Origin: Tranzscheliella williamsii
Taxonomy: Eukaryota > Basidiomycota > Ustilaginomycetes > Ustilaginales > Ustilaginaceae
Direction of reading: 5' to 3'
DNA: 64,000 nucleotides
Assembly (NCBI GenBank): GCA_023212725.1
Contig: JALBYF010000085.1
Coordinates: 1-64,000, forward strand
Of this stretch, positions 9,350-18,285 are shown one piece after another (within the stretch, counting starts at the first letter, position 1; the number at the start of each line of letters is the position of its first letter). A program made the position numbers and the translations under genes. The notes under the pieces were generated by a model that was not told the origin of the DNA, did not search any database, and saw only the letters and a program-made list of their open reading frames with translations.

Positions 9350-11384
9350 ATGGCCGCTCCTCAGCTCGCCAGCCTGGATGGCGCTGCCCTGCTCAAACGT
9401 CAAATGTAAGTCTTGTCCTCTCGGCTCCCCATCTCTCCCGCCTTCATCTCGTCTGGCCTCGTCAAAGGCCCACATCCCACACCTCGTCCCCCTTTCGTGG
9501 CTCACAAACGGGCATTTGCAGGCTCGTCGAGGTAGGCTGCCTCTCCATCGGCGCGACTCGCTCTGCTGTCCTTGCTTCACCTCGCTTCTTTCGTCGGAAG
9601 CCTAGCAATAGTGGTTACCGTCTCTACTGGCCTTCGCAGTACTCCGGTGACAAAGCTCGTGATCCTTAGCGCGGATCATCAGCGCAGCCCGTCGTAGATT
9701 GCTCTTGCAATCATCTTGCCCGCTCGCCAACCCGTCCGCTTTGGCTCTCGCTCCTTACCTTGTCCTGCGTCGAGTCGGCGCTTTCCTTCCCTTCAAAGAT
9801 CTCCCTTGTAGCGCAGCAAACGAATGCTAACCGCTTACCCTCTTTACCATCATGGCTGACCTGCAACCCTTCAATGGCACCACTCCCTTGCCGTCTCACG
9901 ATGTTGCGCCTTTATCCCCGTCTGAACCTACCACGCCACAATTGGCTGGCGTACCTCGCTCCCCGCAACAACAACCCCTCCTCCATGTACCCCGCCCCTC
10001 TTCTGCTGCTGATCCGCTCGATTCGCACAACACTCCCAACAGCGACGACACGCCGACCAGCACTTCTTCCACCACCACCACCACCACCACCTCGACAACA
10101 CCTACCACCACCTCGACGACACCCACTAGCACAAGTACCACCAGCACCACCTCCAGTGTCGCCCCTCCTACCACCTCGAGCAACCCTCCACCTACCACCA
10201 CCTCTGCTGCCCCTACCTCTTCTTCGTCTGCTGCCGCCACGGGACCGACCTCCACTTCGGCTGCCCCAACCACCACTTCCGTCCCCGCTGTCACCCTCAC
10301 CGTTATTCAAACGTTGAGCGACGGCTCACTTAGCACCGGAATCACCACTTCCGCTGGCCCCACCAGCTCTGCCGCTGCCGGTTCTTCCTCGGGCGGTTCC
10401 AACACCAACCTTGGCGCTATCATCGGCGGTGTAGCTGGTGGAGTGGCTGGTCTCATTATCCTCATTTGGCTCATCCTCCTGCCATTGCGAAGGCGAGCTA
10501 AGAAGGCCAAAGAAGTCGAGTGGCTTGCCTTTGGTCAAGAAAACGACCATGTCAACGAATCTTCCGCCGAGGCCCTCTACGGCCGAGGCGCAGGCGGTAG
10601 CAACGAAGGCAAACCAGGCGGCTCTGTCGCCAACGTAAATGAGATTCAGATGGAGGACATGGGTGATGAAATGTCACAGCAACCCTACCACTATCAGAAT
10701 ATTGACAATAGCGCCGGTTGGGCTCCCGCCGGAACCGGTATAGCAGCCGCAGGCGCAGGTGCAGGTCTAGGCGCTGGCGCCTATGGCCACTCGCATTCAC
10801 AACACGACCAGTATGGTAACCAACCACCCGACGGATACGATGCGTATTACGGACATCCACAGCAGGCCTATGGCGGACCCGAATACCCACACCAGCAGTA
10901 TGCTTTGCCGGGACAGCAGCCATCGCAGGCGCCTGGCTGGTCCGCAGCTCAGCCAGGCTACTCTGCCGACCCAGCTTGGGGCGCAGCGCCCGGCTACACA
11001 TCGCCTTCGCAACAGTCCCAAGTGCACGGCGCCCAGGGTCTGCATCATAACCTTTCCGTGGGATCCACGCAAGTCGGTGCCGCACCATCGCTCTCGGCTC
11101 ATACCAAAGGATCTCAGGAAGGCCACGCTCCGTACGGAGGCTACCAGTCTCCTCCCAACTTGCCATCGCCTCATCAGCATCCGCAACACTACCAGGGCCA
11201 TCAGCAGCCCGGTGGCGGGTCGCCGCCGCATCAGGCGCAGCACTACCAAGAACAGCCAGCACCGCACTACGGTGGCTACGTCAACGAGGGATCCCAGCCA
11301 CAGCAAGAGGCGCAACGGTCGGGCTCTCCTGAGAGCGTGCGCCACGAAGCTGGCGGCGCTGGGTTACGCCTCGCCAATCCCTAG
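9350..11384 (+). CDS. Single-pass membrane protein with Ser/Thr-rich ectodomain (Mid2/WSC-sensor-like architecture)
   Basis: The product has a Thr/Ser/Pro-rich, probably heavily O-mannosylated segment, one hydrophobic helix (LGAIIGGVAGGVAGLIILIWLILL) followed by a basic stop-transfer RRRAKKAKE, and a His/Gln/Tyr/Gly-rich cytoplasmic tail. This is the layout of cell-wall stress sensors and of Skg6/Axl2-type fungal surface proteins; no WSC domain is seen. Two gene models fit. (a) Spliced: join(9350..9405, 10043..11384), 465 residues, start MAAPQLASLDGAALLKRQ, donor GTAAGT at 9406, acceptor CAACAG ending at 10042 with a CTGAT branch motif about 30 bases before; the frame joins exactly, but the 637-base intron is unusually long here. 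(b) Unspliced: ATG at 9852, good Kozak context, 510 residues. Neither gives a classical signal peptide, so it may be N-out without cleavage. Confidence 0.6.
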
Positions 11385-11781
11385 TCGCAGCCTTCTTAGC
11401 ACTTGCTTCTCCCTTGCGTCGACACGACCTGTAGTGCGCTTGGTCTTTGTGCTTGGAAGGATCACCCTTCCTAGCGAATCCTGCCATGCTCTTGGATCCC
11501 TACGTGTGCCTTGTCCCGTATCATTCCATCGTTCAACCGCAATTGCCACATTCCTTGCTCTCACCACTTTGGCTTCGGCACTAACACTGACCTATGTCGA
11601 ATCGATCAGCTTCGGGCGTTTCTGGGCAAATCTCACGTCAGGCATTGTAGTGGATGCAGCAAAACGTACATGCTCAACTTGACTGTGTCTTGTTGCGTGG
11701 TGATATGGCGGATGGGGTTGGCGTCGGAGGGTACAATTACAGGGTGGGTAGGTGGCAGCAGTCGGACGAGGTCTCGGTGGA
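11385..11781. other. Convergent intergenic region
   Basis: 3' ends of the membrane protein gene and the prefoldin gene. Nothing further was recognised. Confidence 0.5.
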
Positions 11782-12335
11782 TCAGTCTCGTTCGAGGTCT
11801 GCCGGGGGATGCGTGGGGGTTGTTAGCGATGGACGTTTGATGGGAGCGTGGGGGAGGGAGGGGTACGTACTGATATTGTCGCCGAACTTGGCGTAGAGCT
11901 TTACCTTGAGCGCCTTCATCTGGTCGTCGTGGTGGTCGAGCTGGGCGGCGAGGTGGGTGATCTGAGCGTCGGCGGCGGCCTGGTCGGTCTCGAGGCGCGC
12001 GAGCGCGTCCGGCTGCGGCAGGACGACAAAGACATCGGCGACGCGGTAGAGCACGCTGGCATCCTCGTCGGTCAGCTCGAGCTCCATGGCCAAGTCGTCC
12101 AGCGCCTCGCGCTCCTCCCGCTTCTGCCGCAGCTCCTCCTCGATGTCCGAGTAGGTGCTGTTCAGCCGCGAGAACGCATTGATCGCCTGCTGGTCCTCCC
12201 ACTTGACCTCGATCTCGTTCGCCTCGCTTTCGTTCGACAGCTGCAGCAGACCATTCCCACCCCGCATACCAAAGCGGCTCCGCGTCAGTATCTCAACTAC
12301 GGCCAAAGAAAAAGGACAATGCTTACCATGCGCAT
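11782..12335 (-). CDS. GIM3: Prefoldin subunit 4
   Basis: Beta-type subunit of the cytosolic hexameric prefoldin chaperone, which delivers unfolded actin and tubulin to CCT/TRiC. Model on the minus strand: complement(join(11782..11798, 11871..12240, 12327..12335)), 131 residues, the usual size. Exon 1 is only 9 bases (Met-Arg-Met), followed by an 86-base intron with donor GTAAGC and acceptor CAG; exon 2 carries VKWEDQQAINAFSRL, the helical coiled-coil arms, the beta-hairpin around ELTDEDASVLYRVADVF, and LYAKFGDNI; exon 3 is 17 bases and adds NLERD before the stop, after a 72-base intron (donor GTACGT, branch GCTAAC, acceptor CAG). The restored KFGDNINLE ending is exactly the family's conserved C-terminus, which strongly supports both splice calls. 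Confidence 0.93.
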
Positions 12336-12728
12336 CTTGGCGAGCAGTGACGACCAAGACCTTGACGACGAGAGAGCGGATGGTGACGAGAAGGTCCAAG
12401 CAACGACGTACGCAGAGAGACATCTTGGCCCTTCTCTGCTTTGTATTCAGCCTCTTTCAAGATAATACGCTTCGACTACCAGCGACAGACCAACACCGAG
12501 CAGTGAATACAAATCCACCGCACACATTCCAATCAACCAACACCCTTCTTCAGCCTTCTCATCACCACCATTGACGCTTCGCCGACCTGCCTTCTTGTTC
12601 GCTGACACACACAGCCGTTTCTCGTAGCAGCATGTCCTGAAGCGAGCGGGTGTTTCGAAAAGTTCTGCGGCCTCACATCGGTAGAAGTTGCCCGCGCCAG
12701 CCCGCCGCTAGGACAGAGCATTGCGAAC
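12336..12728. other. Divergent promoter region of prefoldin 4 and ALG1
   Basis: 393 bases between two outward-facing starts. No TATA box is obvious. A run of CACCACCA lies at about 12565-12573. Confidence 0.5.
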
Positions 12729-15020
12729 ATGTTTCTTTGGCTGGTCCTGTTGACCTTCTGTGCGGCGGTGACGCCGGTGGTCGGTCTGCTATGCCTCTGC
12801 CTATACATAGCAATGTACAGGTCGGCCTGGAGTGGCATTGCTACCTCCGCGTCGAGTCTGGGCCGCTCCGCCGCGGTGGTGGTGCTCGGCGATATTGGCA
12901 GGTCGCCGCGCATGTGCTACCACGTCGAGTCGCTGGCCAACGAGGGCTGGAAGGTCTCGATCGTGGGCTACGCTGGCGTGCGCCTCCCGCCAGCGCTGGA
13001 CCGGCCTAGCGTCAAGCGCCATGCGCTTCGGATGCCGCCCGCCTGGATCAGCAAGCTTCCCAGGTCGGCCTTCATGCTCGTCGCTCCCGCCAAGGTCCTC
13101 CTCCAGTCTGTGTCGCTTTTCATCGAGCTCGCAACCCAGGTCCACCCCCCGCCGGAAGTGATCCTTGTCCAGACGCCTCCTGCGCTACCCACGCTGTTCA
13201 TCGTAAAGGCCGTCTCTGCGCTGACGAGCGCCAAGGTCATCATCGACTGGCACAACCTCGGCTACACCATCCTCGCCCTGCGCATGGGCTCCCACTCGCC
13301 CCTGGTGCGTCTGGCCGAAACGCTCGAGAAGCTCACCGGTCGGACCGCCTACGCCCATCTCTTTGTCACTGAGGCGATGAAGAATCATCTCCACCTCAAG
13401 TGGAGGCTCAGGGGCCGCAAGGTCGTGCTGCACGATCGCCCGCCAGCCCACTTTCGCCGCTCGACGCTCGGAGAGACGCACGAGCTGATGGCGAGGCTGC
13501 TGCCCACCCTGCAGCCGCGTCTGAACGACGGTTTTCTGCCCGAGTACAGCCCGCCCGAATCGACCGCTTTCACCAAGTGGCAGCCCGCCGGCGCCCCGCC
13601 AGGATCGCCCGGGATGGCGGCTACACCGAGCGCGGCTCATGGCGGCTTGATACCGCAGTGGCGGCCGGACCGCCCGGCACTGGTCGTCAGCAGCACCTCG
13701 TGGACGGCGGACGAAGACTTTGGGCTGCTGCTGCATGCAGCACGCCTCTACGAGCGCCGCGCCAGGCAGCTCGCTGACGCCCCTGCCCGAACGCACTCTC
13801 GAGCCACCAACGGCGACTCGGCCTCGAGTCTCTCTCCTGTCACACCCTCCTCGGCAGCATCGGCGGGTACTTGGTCCTCGCAGCAAACGCTCGGATCGGA
13901 TGCCGAGGTGACGCGGACGAGCAAAGAACGGAGACGGCCGTCGCTGGGCGCGCTCCGCTCTGCGACGCTCCCGTTTGAGCCCGCCGGTGCGCTGCCCAAG
14001 CTGCTGATCGTGGTGACTGGCAAGGGCGAGCTCAAGGCGCGGTACATGGCTGAGATCGCACGGTTGGAGTCGACCGAGCAGTGGCGGTTTGTCCGGATCC
14101 GGACGGCGTGGCTGGAGCCCGAGGACTACCCGCTGCTGCTGGGGTCGGCGGACGTGGGTGTGTCGCTGCACACGTCGTCGTCGGGGCTGGATCTGCCGAT
14201 GAAGGTGGTGGACATGCTCGGGTGCGGGCTGCCGGTCTGCGCGCTCGACTTTGCATGCCTCGACGAGCTGGTGGCGGATCGGCAGAACGGGCTGATCTTC
14301 CGGGATGCCGAGGGGCTCGCGCGGCAGTGGGAGAGCCTGCTGGCGCGGCATCCCGAGCCGAACTGGTTGGCGGTGGGGGTGGGGATGCAGGAGCCGTTTG
14401 AGCGGAGCTATGCGGGCGGGGTGGGGACGCCGCTGCTGGATGTGGGGGCCGCGGGTGCGGTGCCGCTGTCGCCGCGGCCGAGCGTGACGCTGCTGCACAG
14501 TCCGGGGCTGGGTGGTGATGGCGGCGGCGCGCCTGCTCGCGCGCGCCCCCGCGACGCCACCTGGGCGGGCAACTGGAAGCGCGTCGTCCGGCCCCTCCTC
14601 AACGGCGCCGGCGCCGACGAGGCACCGGTGGACACTGCAGCGCGCTCCTCGACCCTCCAGCTCGTCTCCGCCGGCGCCCTCCTCCAGCGCCGCGCAAAAC
14701 CCACCCCCGACGCCGAGCACCAACCCCTCCTCGCCGGAACCCCCTCCGGCCCCCTCCGCCGCACGCTCTCCGGCTCCTCCTCCCCGCCCCGCTCCACCGC
14801 ACAGACCTCCGGCTACGAACGCATCCCCCTCGACCCACCCGACTCCGACCCCATCGACCACGCCGAAACTACGCGCTCGTCCAACCTCCGCCAGCGCAGA
14901 TCCGTCGTCGCCCACATACCCTCCCCCACCACTACCCCGCCGCCACACCCCCGCGCGCGCAGACGCAGCAGCGCCGCCGACGCCATCCCCTGCATCCACG
15001 TCTCCCACCCGCCCTCGTGA
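12729..15020 (+). CDS. ALG1: Chitobiosyldiphosphodolichol beta-mannosyltransferase (ALG1)
   Basis: Adds the first mannose from GDP-mannose to GlcNAc2-PP-dolichol on the cytosolic face of the ER, the committed step after the chitobiose core in N-glycan assembly. The 763-residue product begins with a membrane anchor (residues 1-28, FLWLVLLTFCAAV). Next come VVLGDIGRSPRMCYH (near 51-65), QTPPALPTL and VIIDWHNLGYTIL in the N-terminal Rossmann half, and ADVGVSLHTSSSGLDLPMKV and MLGCGLPVCAL (about 475-510) in the nucleotide-sugar half, with DELV following. Typical family length is about 450. The excess is a roughly 70-residue Ser/Ala-rich insertion near 347-420 and a disordered C-terminal tail of about 215 residues, both in the same frame without stops. 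The single ATG at 12729 gives the anchor directly. Confidence 0.94.
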   Translation: MFLWLVLLTFCAAVTPVVGLLCLCLYIAMYRSAWSGIATSASSLGRSAAVVVLGDIGRSPRMCYHVESLANEGWKVSIVGYAGVRLPPALDRPSVKRHALRMPPAWISKLPRSAFMLVAPAKVLLQSVSLFIELATQVHPPPEVILVQTPPALPTLFIVKAVSALTSAKVIIDWHNLGYTILALRMGSHSPLVRLAETLEKLTGRTAYAHLFVTEAMKNHLHLKWRLRGRKVVLHDRPPAHFRRSTLGETHELMARLLPTLQPRLNDGFLPEYSPPESTAFTKWQPAGAPPGSPGMAATPSAAHGGLIPQWRPDRPALVVSSTSWTADEDFGLLLHAARLYERRARQLADAPARTHSRATNGDSASSLSPVTPSSAASAGTWSSQQTLGSDAEVTRTSKERRRPSLGALRSATLPFEPAGALPKLLIVVTGKGELKARYMAEIARLESTEQWRFVRIRTAWLEPEDYPLLLGSADVGVSLHTSSSGLDLPMKVVDMLGCGLPVCALDFACLDELVADRQNGLIFRDAEGLARQWESLLARHPEPNWLAVGVGMQEPFERSYAGGVGTPLLDVGAAGAVPLSPRPSVTLLHSPGLGGDGGGAPARARPRDATWAGNWKRVVRPLLNGAGADEAPVDTAARSSTLQLVSAGALLQRRAKPTPDAEHQPLLAGTPSGPLRRTLSGSSSPPRSTAQTSGYERIPLDPPDSDPIDHAETTRSSNLRQRRSVVAHIPSPTTTPPPHPRARRRSSAADAIPCIHVSHPPS

Positions 15021-15195
15021 GCCCTCCTTCCCCCCCATCTAAAACGCCGGCACACCCCCGTCCGTACCTGACACCCCATTGCCACCGCCTGCGTAATGAT
15101 ACTACATCATCCACGAGAACTCTCCTCGACCCGCATCCCATCATATACCCACGCTAGCCAAGGTTGAGGCAGCACGCCCTAACATGGTGAGATGA

Positions 15196-15283
15196 TATAA
15201 ATGCAAATGCCGTAGCATTGTTGCACGGTATATAAATGCAAACGCGCCGCTTGTTGCACGGTATATAAATGCAAACGCGCCGC
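15196..15283 (+). promoter_or_regulatory. Tandemly duplicated TATA unit upstream of tRNA-Ser
   Basis: A 33-base unit containing GTATATAAATGCAAA is present in two identical adjacent copies, 15218-15250 and 15251-15283. A diverged TATAAATGCAAAT copy lies just before, at 15196-15208. TATA motifs therefore sit at 15196-15202, 15229-15237 and 15262-15270, the last one about 36 to 28 bases before the mature tRNA 5' end at 15298. That is the position of the upstream TATA element used by RNA polymerase III at tRNA genes in some fungi (known in fission yeast). Confidence 0.65.
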
Positions 15284-15297
15284 TTGTGTTTATGGAA

Positions 15298-15416
15298 GGC
15301 ACTATGGCGGAGTGGTTATCGCGTGGCACTAGAATCCTGCATTCTAGAGTAAAATTCTACTCACCAAAAACATGCCATTCCCTCTGGGAGCACAGGTTCA
15401 AGTCCTGTTAGTGTCG
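15298..15416 (+). tRNA. tRNA-Ser(AGA) with a 37-base intron
   Basis: Exons 15298..15334 and 15372..15416 give an 82-base mature tRNA. The acceptor stem GGCACTA pairs with TAGTGTC (one G-T), with G as discriminator. The D stem is GCG/CGC. The anticodon stem TGGCA pairs perfectly with TGCCA across the intron. The loop is CTAGAA-A with anticodon AGA (read as IGA; decodes UCU, UCC and UCA). The variable arm CCC-TCT-GGG is long, as required for tRNA-Ser. The T arm is ACAGG/CCTGT with loop TTCAAGT. Internal promoters: A box TGGCGGAGTGG at 15305-15315 and B box GGTTCAAGTCC at 15395-15405. The intron (15335-15371) follows base 37, the standard site, and contains TTCTAG, which can pair with CTAGAA of the anticodon loop. 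Confidence 0.95.
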
Positions 15417-15421
15417 TTTTT
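15417..15421 (+). terminator. RNA polymerase III terminator of tRNA-Ser
   Basis: A run of five T directly after the discriminator base of the tRNA, the standard Pol III stop signal. Confidence 0.85.
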
Positions 15422-16097
15422 GCCCGGCGCCGCGACTTTTTCCTCTCCTGGCTGCGCTCGCGGTTGCGTAGGCTGGCTCTGGGACCACAAATGGACGTGA
15501 AGAAAAGGGTAGAGGTTGATGGCGAAGGGTGCTGTGGCTGTGGTTGTGACTGCGAACCCAGCTGCCGGCCTCCACTTGACATGAAGGGGAGTTATGTAGC
15601 GACCCCCCTTTTCTCTAAAGCGACACAGGTATTCCCGATTTCTCATCAGAACGCAATGGTCTACTCGTGCATGTGATGCTTCCCTTGTTCACACCTGCTG
15701 GAACTATGTTGTGCTTAAGGATGGTCGCATGAGCTAGGAAAGAGTTACAGCACTGTCATGGCACGACTTTTGTGAAGTCAACAGCCTTCCAAAGCATGTC
15801 GATGAGTAGTCACGGTCATTTGCACGACTTCCATCGGGAGATGCGCTTTTGTGTTCTAGCGTGCAAATCGGGAAAACTGGGTCGTGTTAGCCACCAAAGC
15901 TAGCGCTGCGCAGGCGATGGTCTGTTTTCAATGTTAGACCGGCTTGCGCGTGCTATAAAGATGCCGGTTTGCCACCCGGACTCAGCGCAGCGCCATTCAC
16001 CAACGCTCCTTCCCTCTTTCCTCGGCACAACGTTCGATTACTCTGGTGAGAGCGGGTGTGTCGCTGGGCTGCTGCTCGGTAACAAGCGTCGGTTGCC
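15422..16097. other. Intergenic region upstream of the DUF1992 gene
   Basis: No gene recognised. A TATAAAG motif at 15954-15960, about 140 bases before the ATG at 16098, is a candidate promoter element. Confidence 0.45.
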
Positions 16098-18005
16098 ATG
16101 GGTATTCGCGGCGTGGCGACGCTGGTGGGTTTCACCGCTCCGGCCCGGGCTGTAGGCGCTCAGTTCCACCGCGCCGCTTTCTCCAGCACCGCTCATAAGA
16201 GCGACAGCACACAGACGGCTGCGTCTGCCTCAACGGCTGCGACGGCCGAAGATGCGAATGGGCAGGGGCGTCCATCGCCGTCCTCGTCGGTGTCCGATAC
16301 AGCGTCGTCGGGGCCGGGTGTCGCGGGGCTGACGGGCGCAGATAAGCTCCTGGCCGAGGCGATACTGCTGGAAGAGGAAGAGGCGGCCGTCTTGTCCCGC
16401 AAGGCACGCACGCAGGACCCGAACGATCCCGCATGGACCGGAGAGGAGCGCATCCAGGACACCGTCCTGCGCATGGTTATGGACAAGTACAAGCCGCTCC
16501 GCATCCCGCTCGACCAGGCAGGCACCAAGCATCCCGCCGACCAGAAGCTCAGCGCGGGCATACAGACGCCCTCGGCTCCCGGTCAGTCTGTCGACCAGGC
16601 CGCCTACCTCCCTCTCTCGGCCTCCCTTGCCATGGCCGGCGGCGACGGCCAGCACGAAGATGGCCGCAGGCTGCCCAAGACCCCCGACGCCAAGCCTTGG
16701 CGTGCTGTCTACGTACGCCCGCCGCATCTCATGGGCGCCGGTGCCGCCGAAGACACGCCGTCCGTGCACTATGGCCAGTTCCTGAAACGCTCCTCGTCGC
16801 CCGCCGCGCACAGCTCGTCTTCGGATCTCAGGAGCAAGCTCAAGGCAGCCGGCATCAACCCCTCGCAGCTGCCGCTGGACAACCCGAAAGCTATGACCCA
16901 CCTCCGCCAAGGATTGCGCGCCGCCGAGCGCCGCGGAAAACTGCTCAAAGCCAAGGAGAGTGTCCTTGACTATCAGTTGTCGCGTCCAGCGCAGGCGACG
17001 CCCACCGACGATCCGGAGGCCGATCCGAATCTGCAGCTCCAGCTCGGCCATACGCAGGGGTGGGATAGCGTCGTGGAGAAGCGTATCAAGGCAGCACAGG
17101 ACGCCGGCCTCTTCCGCGAAAACAAACTGCGCGGTAGGCCCATCACGCGCGACATGGAAGAGCGCAACCCGTTCCTGGGCAGAGAAGTGTTTTTCATGAA
17201 CCGGATCGTAAAGCGGCAGGGCGCGGCGCCGCCCTGGGTTGAGCTCAATGCCGAGCTGGAGCGCGAGACCAAGGGCTGGAAGGATAGGCTAGTGGAGAGC
17301 TGGGTGCGAAGAGCCGGTCGCATGATCACCACGTCCGCACAGCTGCGCCACGGCTTGGAACCGGTGCCGCTGTCCGTCTCCGCCTCGCTCGGGGTTTCCC
17401 AGCCAACGTCGACGGCGGTGAATACGCTTAGCGAGGGCCAGCGCGCGCTGCTGGACGTGGCCGCGCGCTATCGCGACCCGGAGTGGGAGGCGCGCGAACG
17501 GTCCTACCACGTTGTCGAGCTGAAGCGGCTCAACGATCTCGTGCGCAAGCACAACCACCTCGCGCCGTTCACCGCGCGCAAGGGGCTCCTCATGCTCGAC
17601 CTCGAGCTGACGGCCATGTACCAGCGCGCGATGCCCTTCCTCGTCGCGCGCGTCTCCGAGATCCTCGTCCAGCAGGCGCACGGCGGGCACGGCGCCACCG
17701 GTGCGCAGTTCGGCCCGGACGACCTGGTCACCGCCCAGCCCACGCCGGGACGGGCGCCCGTGTACGACATCTGGGGCCGAGAGACCGCGCCGACGCCCGA
17801 CAAGGCCGGCCTCTTTGACGGCTGGTTCGGCAACGCCACCGCCGACCGCAGCGACAAGACCGACTCGACGGTTCACGCCGATCCGCAGGCTGACCCGGCC
17901 GACCCGAGTGCGCGCCGCACAACAACGCCAGGCAACGAGCGCCTTGGCTTGCTGGTCGCCCTTCGAAGGAGCGTCGACTGGGCCCGCACGCGTATAGGCT
18001 TGTGA
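16098..18005 (+). CDS. Mitochondrial DUF1992 (DNAJC28 conserved-domain) protein
   Basis: A 635-residue single-exon protein. The N-terminus (GIRGVATLVGFTAPARAVGAQFHRAAFSS) is Arg/Ala/Ser-rich without acids, a mitochondrial presequence look. The central domain, about residues 322-415, starts WDSVVEKRIKAAQDAGLF and continues with KLRGRPI, NPFLGREVFFMNRIVKRQGAAPPWVEL. The 'NPF' and 'QGAAPPWVEL' elements are hallmarks of the DUF1992 domain found in DNAJC28. No J domain (HPD motif) is present. A C-terminal conserved helical part (about 450-540, RYRDPEWEARERSYHVVELKRL-type) follows, then a low-complexity linker. In yeast the related protein is a mitochondrial inner-membrane protein, but the molecular function is not settled. 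Confidence 0.82.
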   Translation: MGIRGVATLVGFTAPARAVGAQFHRAAFSSTAHKSDSTQTAASASTAATAEDANGQGRPSPSSSVSDTASSGPGVAGLTGADKLLAEAILLEEEEAAVLSRKARTQDPNDPAWTGEERIQDTVLRMVMDKYKPLRIPLDQAGTKHPADQKLSAGIQTPSAPGQSVDQAAYLPLSASLAMAGGDGQHEDGRRLPKTPDAKPWRAVYVRPPHLMGAGAAEDTPSVHYGQFLKRSSSPAAHSSSSDLRSKLKAAGINPSQLPLDNPKAMTHLRQGLRAAERRGKLLKAKESVLDYQLSRPAQATPTDDPEADPNLQLQLGHTQGWDSVVEKRIKAAQDAGLFRENKLRGRPITRDMEERNPFLGREVFFMNRIVKRQGAAPPWVELNAELERETKGWKDRLVESWVRRAGRMITTSAQLRHGLEPVPLSVSASLGVSQPTSTAVNTLSEGQRALLDVAARYRDPEWEARERSYHVVELKRLNDLVRKHNHLAPFTARKGLLMLDLELTAMYQRAMPFLVARVSEILVQQAHGGHGATGAQFGPDDLVTAQPTPGRAPVYDIWGRETAPTPDKAGLFDGWFGNATADRSDKTDSTVHADPQADPADPSARRTTTPGNERLGLLVALRRSVDWARTRIGL

Positions 18006-18285
18006 CCCCGCTGCCGCCGTCAATACGGCGCCGTCCGTAACTGCCGCTCGCCGCTCGCTCGCCCGCTGTATTTCTATCTCCCCCCTGATCGCACATTTGC
18101 GCCCGTATCTGTATCGCGAATACTCTGCACGTGTCTCAGTGTGGCCGAGCTCGTCTGCACAGCCACAGCCGCGAGTCGGGGCCGCGCTCCTGCCTTGTCC
18201 CTGCAAGCTTCGCCGAGGACTGCATTGTAAAAGAGCATGGATAGTACAAAAACGGCCACCGGCGGCAGGAAGCGGATCCAGTGTG

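Noticed and set aside
10060..10100. CACCACCACC run as a possible functional microsatellite
   Set aside because: It is the codon-level repeat of a poly-Thr stretch in the coding sequence, explained by the mucin-like domain.
13185..15038. 617-residue open frame on the minus strand
   Set aside because: Antisense to ALG1, Gly/Arg/His-rich low complexity, no ATG with a sensible N-terminus; a by-product of codon bias.
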